Shown: positions 19,607 through 29,703 of the stretch, in pieces
Position numbering within the stretch: position 1 is the stretch's first letter
Layout of the letters: each line of letters begins with the position of its first letter
From: Glycine soja
Lineage: Eukaryota > Streptophyta > Magnoliopsida > Fabales > Fabaceae
Direction of reading: 5' to 3'
Length of the DNA stretch: 64,000 nt
NCBI RefSeq assembly: GCF_004193775.1
Contig: NC_041021.1
Span: 16,660,934 to 16,724,933, forward strand
Made by a program: the position numbers and the translations under genes
Notes under the pieces: generated by a model
The model's input: the letters and a program-made list of their open reading frames with translations, nothing else
Told to the model about the DNA's origin: nothing
The model's database searches: none

Positions 19607-21470
19607 TCAAACTCAAGAGTCCGGTAGCACGCAGAGACCAATGTGGTCATCTGCACCTTTCATGGAGATGTCAGTGTCTTCCGGCCGAGACTGTGAAAAA
19701 GTCTTGTTTGCTATCCGTCAGACTCAAGGGTCCGGTAGTATGTAGTGACTAACGTCATCATCTGCACCTTTCTCGAAGATGTCAGCGTCTTCCGACCGAG
19801 ACTGTGAAAAAGTCTTGTTTGCTATCTGTCAGACTCAAGGGTATGGTAGCATGCAGTGACTAACGTCGTCATCTACACCTTTCCTGGAGAGGTCAGCATC
19901 TTCCGGCCGAGACTGCAAAAAAGTCTCCATTGCTATCCGTCAGACTTAAAAGTCTGGTAGCATGCAGTGACTAGCATCACATCGGCACCTTTCCCAGGGA
20001 TGTCAGCGTCTTACGGCCGAGAGTGCAAAAAAGTCTAATTTCCTATCTGTCGGACTCAAGGGTCCGGTAGCATGCAGTGACTACCATCATCATTTGCACC
20101 TTTCCCGAAGATGTCAGCGTCTTCCGGCCGAGAATGCAAAAAAGTCTCGTTTGCTATCTGTCAGCCTCAAGGGTCTGGTAGCATGCAGTGACTAACTTCT
20201 TCATCTGCACCTTTCTTGGAGATGTGAGCGTCTTCCGGCCGAGACTGTGAAAAAGTCTTGTTTGCTATCTGTCAGACTCCAAAGTCGGGTAGCATGCAGT
20301 GACTAACATCATCATCTGCACCTTTCCCGGAGATGTCAGTGTCTTCTGGCCGAGAATGCGAAAAAGTCTCCTTTGCTATCCATCAGACTCAAGAGTCCGG
20401 TAGCATGCAGTGACTAACGTCATCATCTACACCGTTCCCGGAGATGTCAGCGTCTTTCGGCCAAGACTGTGAAAAAGTCTCATTTGCTATCTGTCAGACT
20501 CAAGGGTCCGGTAGCATGCAGTGACTCACGTCGTCATCTGCACCTTTCCCGGAGATGTCAGCGTCTTCCGGCCGAGACTGCGAAAAATTCTCGTTTGCTA
20601 TCCGTCAGACTCAAGGGTTCGGTAGCATGCAGTGACTAACGTCGTCATCTGCACCTTTCCCAGAGATGTCAGCATCTTCTGGCCGAGACTGTGAAAAAGT
20701 CTCATTTGCTATCCATTAGACTCAAGGGTCCGGTAACATGCAATGACTAATTTCGTCATCTGCACATTTCCTGAAGATGTCAGCGTCTTTCGGCCGATAC
20801 TATGAAAAATTCTCATTTGCTATCCGTCATACTCAAAAGTCCAGCAGCATGCAATGACTAACGTCGTCATCTGCACCTTTCCCAGAGATGTCAGCGTCTT
20901 TCGGCCGAGACTACGAAAAATTCTCATTTGCTATTCGTCAGACTCAAAAGTCCGGTAGCATGCAGTGACTAACATCGTCATCTGCACCTTTCCCGGAGAT
21001 GTCAGCGTCTTCCGGCCGAGACTGCGAAAAAGTCTCGTTTGCTATCCGTCAGACTTAAGGGTTCGGTAGCATGCAGTGACTAATGTTGTTATCTGCACCT
21101 TTGCCGGAGATGTCAGTGTCTTCTGGCCGAGACTTCGTAAAAGTCTTGTTTGCTATCCGTCAAACTCAAGGGTCTAGTAGCATGCAGTGACTAACATCGT
21201 CATATGCACCTTTCCTGGAGATGTCAGCGTCTTCCGACCAAGACCGCGAAAAAGTCTCATTGCTACCGTCAGACTCAAGGGTCCGATAGCATGCGGAGAT
21301 ACCTCAGGGTTATCCGCAGCTTTCGTCAGCTAGAGGCAAGCGAGCCCATTGACACGCAGAGACCAATGTGGTCATCTACACCCTTCTCGGAGATGTCAGT
21401 GTCTTCCGGTCGAGACCGCGAAAAAGTCTCATTTTTTTTGTCAGACTCAAGTGTCTGGTAGCATGTGTAG
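19607..21470 (+). repeat. 111-bp tandem array, about 17 units
   Basis: The unit contains GGTAGCATGCAGTGACTAAC, CATCTGCACCTTTCC, GGAGATGTCAGCGTCTTCCG and GAGACTGCGAAAAAGTCTC. Spacing between equivalent CTCAAG positions is 111 bp (20055, 20166, 20277). GAGACT-GCGAAAA-AGTCTC forms a 6-bp hairpin in most units. The array sits in the 3' UTR of an Ogre element, a place known in legumes to generate satellite DNA. Confidence 0.93.
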
Positions 21471-21483
21471 ACGCCTTATACGG

Positions 21484-21820
21484 TTATCCACACACACTTC
21501 GAAGAAAAAAATGTCTTCAGTCATTGCGTGCCTTCAAAGGTGACAATGTCTGCACACATTTCGAAGACAAAAATGTCTTCAGCCATTGCATGCCTCCAAA
21601 GGCGACAATGTCCTCACACATTTCAATGACAAAAATGTCTTCAGTCATTGCATGCCTTCAAAGGTGACAATGTCCTCATCTAAATTTCGAAGACGACGAT
21701 GTCTTCAGTCATTGCATGCCTTCAAAGGCAACAATATCCTCATCTACATTTCAAAGACGACAATGTCTTCAGTCATTGCATGCCTTCAAAAGGCGACAAT
21801 GTCTTCACCTCAAAAACATC
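21484..21820 (+). repeat. 62-64-bp tandem array, about 5 units
   Basis: The unit is roughly GAAGACAAAAATGTCTTCAG, then CATTGCATGCCTTCAAAGGC, then ACAATGTCCTCATCTACATTTC. GAAGACA-AAAA-TGTCTTC is an inverted repeat whose middle varies. A related 64-bp array lies inverted at 27990-28262 in copy C, showing that both come from the same Ogre 3' UTR. Confidence 0.9.
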
Positions 21821-22084
21821 AATATCCTTTTCTCCTGTGCTTTGTAGGACTCAATGTCCTTTGTTTGTACGTTTTTTTTAAAAGGGAGAGTGAAAATGAA
21901 AATGAAAATGAAAATGAATTAAATGAGAAAAGAAGGAAGTTCAATATCTTCATGCCTTCACGGGTTTTATTGCTTGGATTTGCACTAGTGCCCGGTCGGG
22001 TAAAGATTTAGCTTGAACGAAATTAGTGCCTTATCTTTACTTCCCTTTTATCTCCAATAAAAGATAAGTAAAGAGGGACAATTG

Positions 22085-23962
22085 TCATACCCTAATTTCA
22101 TCCAAGGACCATTATTTTTCAGCATGCGACATTCGTTTGATCACCTCAGAATGTTTAACAGCCATCGTTGTGGAATTCGTAAAGTTTCGAGATGTTTTGG
22201 GAAGAAACCGGTCAAAAACACGAAAATGGAAGTGTATTTAGTAGAGTGGCGTTTGTGTAAATAAATTGTTGCACTCTAATTTCATCCGAGGACCATTTTT
22301 GATCGCTTCATAAGGCTTAACATTCATCATGGTGGAATCTGTAAAGTTTCGTGAGATTTCGGAAAGAAAACAGCTAAAAACACAAAAATTGGGGGTGAAC
22401 TTATCAAGATAGGGGTGTAAAAAGAAATTTGAATCTAGGCCCTTCAGGAACATTTTGTAAGTTGGGTTCCTTAAGCTCCTCCACGTTTTATTGAAAAATG
22501 GTTTCCGGGGCTTCCTTGGCTTCCGTAATGCTTCCGTAAAATTTCCGAAAACCTTGGGTAAGCATATTTCACTTAATATTGGTGAAAGGGAAGAGAAAAA
22601 AAATGAAAATCAAATCTGAAACACTTCCGTAAGGCTTTTGTAACTTTTTCGTAAAGTACAAAAAAGGGGTGAACTTAGTAATTGGGGTGCGCTCAGAAAT
22701 CTTCCTCAAGAAGCCTCTGGGCGGCAAACACCTCCCCATTTTTCCTATAAATAGGGGGAGGAGGCTGAGTTTCAAGGATCCCAAACCCCTTGGCTATGCA
22801 TTTCAGCTGTTTTGGGTGGAAAAATGTGTTTTCGTGAAGAAAATCCGAGCCAAGGTGCTTCCGTAAAGCTTCTGAGATGTTTCCGTAAGCGATTCTGTGG
22901 AAATTCTTCATCGTTCTTCGTTCGTTCTTCGGTCTTCAACTGGTAAGTTCCCAAAATCGAATCTTTCAAATCATTCTATACACCCTTAGTGGTCCCTACT
23001 TGTTTTATGTACTTTCACTTTCATTTCGCTTACTTCCAGTCTTCTTTTCTTCCGCTTTAACGAGCTTTTAATCGTTTATTTAAGTTGTTTTCTCACTAAT
23101 AAATGATAAAATGAATTTCAACCGATCATTTGTGTTGTAATCTCTTTTAATCACAGTTAAAACAAAATGTAACCGATCGTTCACGTTGTAACCTTGGTGA
23201 AACCAAAAAAAGCAAAATAATAATAAAATAATCAAAATATCTTGAAAAAAATAATAATAAAATAATCAAGAAAAATCAATCGGACGTTTTTCTTTGAAAG
23301 TTTCCTTGAATTAATTGACTAATAACCCAAGTGAAACCAAGGCTAAAATCAACTCACAAATCAAGCTTTGTCCGCAAAAATCACTTGAAACCGTTTGAAG
23401 GTCCAACGCCTTAAACGGTCCTCTTCGCTTTTATCGGTTAACACGGACCATTCAGAAGCATTAAATCAACACGTAACTTTACCGCTTTTGCAAGAACTAC
23501 GTAGGTCTGATTTCCTCATCGCAATTGAGGATACGTAGGAGCAAATTCCCCGCTTTTGTCAACCACCCCAAGAGATCATTAATGGTCCAACGCCTTAACA
23601 TTTCTCTCCTTTTAAAAACCAAGAGATCGTTAATGGTCCAACACCTTAACGTTTCTCTCCTTTCCAAAAATCAAATGATTGTTTAATGGTCCAACGCCTT
23701 AAATGACTTTTGTTCGGTTAAAATATATCTTGCAAAAAAAAAGATAAAAACAACTTAACCAACGTTTAGTTCTATAAGAACTACGTAGGTCTAATTTCCT
23801 CATCGCAATTGAGGATACGTTGGAGCGAGGGAAACACCCTTGTCGACCACAAAAAGATAAAAAAATACAAAAGACGCATAAAAACCATAAAAACATAAAA
23901 AGGGAAAATAAAACAAATTGAAGACATGATACTGCATATTTGATTAAAGGTTGTCGTCCCTT
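22085..23962 (+). mobile_element. Ogre LTR, 3'-truncated, with duplicated U3 start
   Basis: It starts TGTCATACCCTAATTTCATCC right after a polypurine tract, so it is the 3' LTR of the element carrying the arrays. About 185 bp on, TGCACTCTAATTTCATCCG repeats the start, so the first ~185 bp are tandemly duplicated. A TATA box is at 22746-22753 and the hairpin cassettes are at 23490-23560 and 23770-23850. It ends abruptly at GTTGTCGTCCCTTGTG, before the terminal GTTGCGACA, and is joined to unrelated sequence. Confidence 0.85.
22746..22753 (+). promoter_or_regulatory. TATA box of Ogre LTR at 22085
   Basis: TATAAATA in context TTTCCTATAAATAGGGGG. Unlike several other Ogre LTRs here, the palindrome CTCGCCTGGGCGAG is absent upstream. 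Confidence 0.65.
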
Positions 23963-24135
23963 GTGCTTTGGAATCTGTGCCAATCATATGCTTAAAGTCT
24001 ATACCCTAATTCTGCACAAGACAAGCTTAAAATAGGCTTTAAATTTGCGACGCTGCATTTAGAGCTACCCTCGCGCTTTGCACGGGTAAGTGGATTCGGG
24101 CTTAGCGTCAGTGGTGTGCTGAGCCTGGCTAAAGA
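23963..24135. other. Unassigned sequence with CGCTTAGCG-like words
   Basis: Non-coding, with GGGCTTAGCGTCAG and CACGGGTAAG. Together with 25585 onward it is the sequence into which the W LTR (24136-25584) inserted. Words such as GCGCTTAGCGC also occur in the X LTR, so this is probably another retroelement. Confidence 0.4.
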
Positions 24136-25584
24136 TGTTGGACAAGTGGCCTCAGAAATATTAAGAGGGGGGTAGAATTAAGATTTCATTGACTATTCCT
24201 AATTGAGAATTTCCTTTTCTTTATTATTCCCAAGATTCAATTATTTCTTTGTTAACAAGTTACTGAAATATTAAATGAAGGAAAGTAACTCAAAGAAATA
24301 TAAACACAACAGAAAGTAAAGGAGATTAAGGAAATGTAAAGACAACAAAAATTAAAAGAGATAAGGGAAGAGAGAATGCAAAACCGGATTTATACTGGTT
24401 CGGCCACAACCCGTGCCTATGTCCAGTCCCCAAGCAACCCGCTTGAGATTTCCACTATCCTTGTAAAATCCTTTACAAGCAATGAACCATAAAGGAATCC
24501 CCTCCTTTGTGTTCAGTGATTACAACCAAGAAGTTATGCCTACTTCTTGCAATGAACCCAAAAGCGGCTAGTCTTTTGAGTCCAGTGATCAACCAAGAAG
24601 CAAATCCACTTCTTGCAATGAACCCAAAAGCGGTTAGTCTTTTGAGTCCAGTGATTAACCAAGAAGACCTTCTCTTGAAAACAGTCACCAAGAGTCGGTC
24701 TCTTGAAAAGCTTTTTGTAAGAATGGAGGAGAGGAAGAAAACAAAATAGCACAAGTTTTTTCCCAATGAACTTTTCTTGACAAAACAAGTATTGAACAAA
24801 AACTATTAGAAAGATGTTTAGAATGAAAGAATGAAAATCAGTTCTCAAATTCATGTCATGGTCACATATTTATAGCCATTTGATGGCTCTTGAAGAAATC
24901 ATGTTAAAAGTTGTGACTCTCTTCAAAACTTGTCACTTTAAAAGTTGTGACTCTCTTCAAAACTAGTCAATTTAAAAGTTGTGACTCTTGGCAATTTATT
25001 TTTCAAAACCAGTCACTAGTAATCGATTACCATTATAGTGTAATCGATTACACATCAACAGTTGTGACTCTTCATGTTTAGATTTGAAAACCAACATTTA
25101 GAAACACTGGTAATCGATTACAAATGTTGTGTAATCGATTACACAAGTTTGAAAATGTTTTACCACAAGTTGTGACTCTTGAAATTTGAAATTCAACGTT
25201 CAAAAACATTGGTAATGAATTACATGCCCATGGTAATCGATTACTACTTTGTAAATCAGTTTTGAAACTATTTTGGGCTTCTGGTAATCGATTATTGCTT
25301 TCTGGTAATCGATTACCAGAGAGTAAAAACTCTGGTAAAAGATTTTTCTTTGAAAAATTCTTTTGGAAAAATTGTGCTATTCAATCTTTTCTTTGAAAAA
25401 TTCTTTTTATACTTATCTTGAGGTTCTTGCATATCTTGAGTCTTCTCTTGAATCTTCACTTGAATCTTCTTGATTTCTTTAATCTTTTTGAATGTATCTT
25501 TGATTCTTGAAACTTACTTGAATATTGATTCTTGACTTGAGTCTTTGGCATCATCAAAATAAGCTTGGAAGCTTTGCTTCTACA
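24136..25584 (-). mobile_element. Solo LTR, family W (copy 3, diverged)
   Basis: A 1449-bp LTR in minus orientation: TGTTGGACAAGTGGCC at the left (its 3' end) and AAGCTTTGCTTCTACA at the right (its start). The flanks AAAGA (24131-24135) and GAAGA (25585-25589) fit a target duplication with one mutation. It carries about eight GTAATCGATTAC-type words (25018-25320), twice as many as copy 1. In place of the GGGTACA hairpins it has diverged ones (24460-24620). Frames at 24473-24854 are repeat-driven. Confidence 0.85.
24460..24620 (-). other. Diverged hairpin run in W copy 3
   Basis: Inverted repeats: CTTGTAAA-ATCC-TTTACAAG (24460-24479), AAAGGA-ATCCCC-TCCTTT (24491-24508), CAAGAAGT-TATGCCT-ACTTCTTG (24527-24549, again 8+7+8) and CAAGAAG-CAAATCCA-CTTCTTG (~24593). 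On the coding-sense minus strand the 8+7+8 loop reads AGGCATA, close to GGGTACA. Confidence 0.75.
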
Positions 25585-27373
25585 GAAGACACCTGCTGCA
25601 CTTAGCACACTGATCACGCGCTTAGCGCACGGCCTTGATGCTGATGCCCTGCCAGATTCTTCTTTCACGCTAAGCGCGCTAAAACTGTGCTTAGCGATGG
25701 ATGCGTGCTTAGCCTACTGATGGGCTAAGCTCAACTGTCACTTTTGGCACTTTATGACTTAGCCTCTTTTTCACCTGAAATTGCACATATTTCATCATTA
25801 AATCCGATGTACATATTCTAGAGATAGCTTTCTCCATAAAACAAAATTTATCTACAAAATTCACTACAAAATAACCATAAATTGGAGAACTATACAAGTT
25901 TTGGAAAATGTTTTCTATACAAAATTTAGTCGTATAAGGGGACTAACAAACTCCCCCAAATTTACAGTTTTGCTTGTCGTCAAGCAAAGAAAGAACAGCT
26001 CACTTGTCCTCAAGTGACAAAGACAGTGGTCAATCAAAAGAAAATGGTGTCTGATTCATAAAGGAATTCAACCACATGAACTGAATATCATGGAATGCTT
26101 AAATCAATCACTTCTGACAAGCATGCAGCTTTTAAAAGATAGGAGCATACACATTAGAGTCACAACTGAAATAAGCTAGTAAGCATGACAAAAATCAAGG
26201 AAGAATCATCAACCAAAACCTCACAGTCATTGTTTCACTCAAGCACAAGTGTTTAGGCTTATTTCATCTTAAACAGTCAACACAAGTTCCAACCTTTGCA
26301 TTTCATCTCATATCATACAGAAATGAACACACAAAATTGAATCCGAAGGACTTTCTAGGCATGTAATGGGGTTAGGCTGCCAACAATTCATGGATTTTCT
26401 AGGATTCAAAAGCTTAGATTCTAAGAGAGCATTCATCCATAGATAAACCTTCACCTTTTTCATTCATTCCTAACCCATACTCGCCCTTTATTTAGGCACT
26501 TGGCTTTCATTATTTTGCAGCATACACACTTATTAATTTCATTTGTACTTACAGTTTTTTTTATAGAAGACAATATATACATAAATAGTGTGTGTATACT
26601 ATTTTCTTTTGATCTTTTCAATCCTTACCTAGTGCCTCCCCCAAATTTGGGACAAATTTACCTTGATAATAACTCCCCCAAATTTGGAACAAATTTGCTT
26701 TGAACCCAACTTATGTGGATGATGCTCTCCTACAACCTAAAATAAGGTAGCGGAAGATACAGCTGAATAGGGTTCATGTTCAATCAATCAATAAATTCAT
26801 TCAGCTCAAACTGGGTGCAAGGGATAATTCATTCAAACATATAGTCAGCTATTTGGCTAAGTGGCTATTCATAATCAAACATGGCCTTCATCATCCTCAA
26901 ATTCATTCATCCAGTCCATACTTCAGAGATTCACGAAAAAATTAGTACTAAATGATAGTCATTTCTCACAAAATTTAAGGATCACACTCTCACCAGGATA
27001 CAGTTAATGCATTCCTTCACAATCAATTTGACAACCAACTAACATTTTCAGACATACTTCCAATCACATGCTTATTCTCTTCTAATGACTGCAAACTTGA
27101 TCAAAACAATCATCTAATCATCCCAATCCATTCAATTCATACATTTGCTCAATCAAATCATTTTCAAACACTCGTTTCATACCAAACAAGCCACTGCATA
27201 CAAAGTTCAACCAATTCACTGTTCAATCAAGCTCTTTTGTACAAGCAAACAAACAACTACACTACTGAATTTTAAATGCTAAAATTTAAAGAACTGAAAC
27301 ATAAAAGATGAAATTTAAATGACATAATCGTAAAATAACTAAAAATAAACTAAAGTGTTCAGAATGCAAAAAT
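25585..27373 (-). other. Non-coding retroelement-like sequence
   Basis: No conserved frame. Markers typical of gypsy 3' internal regions are present: ACTCCCCCAAATTTACAG (25948), CTTGTCCTCAAGTGACAAAG (26003) and CCCCCAAATTTGGGAC (26637), the last a palindrome-like word present twice (26637 and 26672). It also has GCGCTTAGCGCACGG words. It most likely belongs to the same minus-strand element as the proline-rich pseudogene to its right. Confidence 0.45.
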
Positions 27374-27917
27374 TTAAACGTCCTGCTCCTCCTGTGGCTG
27401 GACTTCATTAAGATCCAGTGCTTGAGTTGCTGATGAATCCTGGGTAGGCTGCTCTAGCTTCACAACTGGTGTAGATGGCTGGATCTCCTCAGGAGTAGTC
27501 TCCTCCTCTGCTGCTACTGGTACTGGTGCTAGTGGCTCCTTAATATCAGGCTCCCGGGCTACAGAGGCCCCACCCCTTCCAAAAGAAGAGGGCTGGTCTC
27601 TTGGCCAGGCCACCTAAGTCTCAAACTCCTCCATGCTCATTATGGAGGGTGAGCCCAAGCCCTGAAGGCTCTGCATGATGATGGACTGCCCCATGTGGAT
27701 GCTCTAGAGCATGGAGTGAAGCATCTGTGGTGTAAAAATAAAATCTGTTGGTCCTACAGATAGAGGAGATGGAAGTGGTATATGTAGAGGTGCTGGAGGA
27801 ATAACTAGAATCTGAGTGGATGAATAGGGAGGTACTGTTGAAGAAGAAGGTGTTGGTGCCTCTGATGCTGAAGTGGAAGGGGCCTTAGATCTCTTACCCC
27901 AGGCCTTCCTGGGTCCT
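27374..27917 (-). pseudogene. Proline/glutamate-rich tail of a retroelement ORF (broken)
   Basis: Reading leftward from 27917 the frame gives a Ser/Pro-rich stretch (APTPSSSTVPPYSS), then MLHSML, HMGQSIIMQSLQGLG and SMEEFET, two stops (at TAG where Gln or Trp is likely), then VAWPRDQPSSFGRGG and an acidic tail QEEQDV ending at 27374. I recognise this only loosely as the C-terminal region of proteins annotated as 'putative plant transposon protein' in soybean retroelements; I cannot assign a function. Its N-terminal part is missing, cut at 27917 where an Ogre 3' UTR begins. Confidence 0.5.
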
Positions 27918-27989
27918 CTAAAAGTTACTGAGATTCCAACAATTCTTCTTAATATATGCCAAATTAATGGCAGGAGACGTTAACGTCTT

Positions 27990-28262
27990 TGAAATGTAAA
28001 AGACAGAACACATTGAAGTCTTGTAAATGTAAAAGATAGAAGATGTTGAAGTCTTTGAAATGTAAATGAAGACATTGTAGTCTTTTGAAAGCATAAATGG
28101 CTGAAGACATTGAAGTCTTTGAAATGTAAATGAAGACATTGTAGTCTTTTGAAAGCGTAAATGACTGAAGACATTGAAGTCTTTGAAATGTAAATGAAGA
28201 CATAGTAGTCTTTGGAAAGCATAAATGACTGAAGACATTGAAGTCTTTGAAATGTAAATGAT
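27990..28262 (-). repeat. 64-bp tandem array, about 4 units
   Basis: The unit is GAAGACATTGAAGTCTTTGA, then AATGTAAATGAAGACATTGT, then AGTCTTTTGAAAGCATAAATGACT. Equivalent points are at 28103, 28167 and 28231 (64 bp). It is homologous to the inverted array at 21484-21820. Each unit holds two AAGAC...GTCTT inverted repeats. Confidence 0.9.
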
Positions 28263-28636
28263 AGAGGACTTTGAGTCCTATGAGAGCATAAAGATAGAGG
28301 ACTTTGAGTCTTATGAAAGATAAAGGTGAGGACCTTGAGTCCTATGAAAAATAAAAGCAAGGACTTTGAGTCCTATGAAAGATTAAAGCGAGGACTTTGA
28401 GTCCTATGAAAGATAAAAGTGAGGACTTTGAGTCTTATGAAAGATAAAGGTGAGGACTTTGAGTCATGTGAAAGATAAAGGCAAGGACTTTGAGTCCTAT
28501 GAAAGATAAAGGCAAGGACTTCAAGTCTTGTGAAAGATAAAGGCAAGGACTTTAAGTCTTGTGAAAGATAAAGGCGAGGACTTTGAGTCCTGTGAAAGAT
28601 AAAAGTGAGGACTTTGAGTCCTATGAAACAAGCCAA
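28263..28636 (-). repeat. 31-bp tandem array, about 12 units
   Basis: The unit is GAAAGATAAAGGCAAGGACT plus TTGAGTCCTAT (28501, 28532, 28563 are equivalent starts). GGACT-TTG-AGTCC is a palindromic core. On the minus strand GGACT...TCCTTGCCTT aligns with the first ~20 bp of the 24-bp unit of copy A, so the arrays share an origin but differ in unit length. Confidence 0.9.
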
Positions 28637-28662
28637 CAGGTACTAGTACCAAAGGGCTCAAC

Positions 28663-29698
28663 TGATGTAAGCTCCATTGGACCTAGATGAAGATGCTCTG
28701 ATACCACATGATGTAAGCTCCATTGGAGCTTATAGGCCTAGGATCTTCTTCATCAAATGATTCCTTTGCTTCTTGGAAGATGAACGGCAGCAGAATGGAG
28801 AAGGAAGAGAGAGAGGAGACACCACTTCAAGGAGAAGATGAGTCTAGAAGAAGCTCACCACCATAGGAGGCCATGGATAAGAGCTTGGAGGAATAAGGAG
28901 ATGAATGAAGGGAGAGGGAGAGAGGAGCACAAAATTTTGTGCTCTAAGAGAGCTCTGAAATCTGAAGTTTAATTTTCAAATGATCAAAGTTCAAAAAATG
29001 CACACACATGAAGTCCAAGATTTCACTAATTATGATTATTAAATTTTAGCCTAAGTGTCACACAAAATTGGATGGGAATTTGAATTTCTATTCAAATTTC
29101 ACTTGAATTTGTGGAGCCAAATTTCGGAGCCAAAATTTCACTAATTATGATTATTGAATTTTAGCTATGGTTCAGCCCACTAATCCAAGATCAAGTCCAA
29201 GATTCTCCACTAAGTGTGCTTAGGTGTCATATATGAGGCATGTAAAGCATGAAGGACATGCACAAAGTGTGACTATATGATGTGGCAATGGGGTGTAGCA
29301 AGAAAATGCTCACCTCCCCCTCTAAAATTTAATTGGATTGGGCTTCTCCCAATTCAATTAAATTTATTTCCAACCCCACACATCAAATATTCACTTAATG
29401 CATGTGAAATTACAAAACTACACCTAATACAAAAACTAGTTTAGGTGCCCTAAAATACAAGGGCTGAAAAGTCCTATATTTCTAGGGTACCTTACCTATA
29501 TTATGGAGCCCTAAATACAAGGCCCAAAAATAATGAAACCTTAATCTAATATGTACAAAGATAAGCAGGCCCATACTTAGCACATGGGCCCGAAATCTAC
29601 CCTATGGCTCATGAGAACCCTAAGGCCTTCTCTTGCATCTCTGGCCCAATCTTCTTGGAGTCTTCTATCCGATGCCCTTGCGGGGTAGGATTGCATCA
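28663..29698 (-). mobile_element. Y element reduced to one LTR plus primer site, TSD TCAAC
   Basis: A full 990-bp Y LTR lies at 28709-29698 (minus), followed on its own strand by TGTGGTATCAGAGC, the tRNA-iMet primer site (28695-28708), then about 14 bp, then only the last 19 bp of a second LTR (28663-28681, TGATGTAAGCTCCATTGGA). TCAAC flanks both sides (28658-28662 and 29699-29703). The whole internal region and almost all of the 3' LTR were removed by one deletion, leaving a near-solo LTR. It lies in the Ogre copy C 3' region; the empty site matches 8391-8430 of copy A. Confidence 0.92.
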
Positions 29699-29703
29699 TC
29701 AAC

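Larger units (their letters stand above)
19489..22084 (+). other. Ogre 3' UTR with two tandem arrays and polypurine tract
   Basis: This starts with GTAGGAGCAAAAGCCTCGC, the block that precedes the array in the complete Ogre at ~52928. It holds the 111-bp array and the 62-64-bp array, then (GAAAAT)n at 21893-21916, CTTGAACGAAATTAGTGCC and the polypurine tract AAAAGATAAGTAAAGAGGGACAAT before the LTR at 22085. No gene. Frames at 21204-22011 are by-products of the repeats. Confidence 0.8.
27918..28657 (-). other. Ogre copy C: 3' UTR end with tandem arrays
   Basis: The terminal preserved part of minus-strand copy C. It holds the 64-bp and 31-bp arrays and breaks off at about 27918-27980 (AATTAATGGCAGGAGACG) with no polypurine tract or 3' LTR, so the copy is truncated. 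Frames at 27918-28636 on the minus strand are by-products of the arrays. Confidence 0.75.

Noticed and set aside
19607..21820. Regular repeats considered as a CRISPR array
   Set aside because: Units are contiguous and lack unique spacers; no cas genes; the context is an Ogre 3' UTR in a plant genome.
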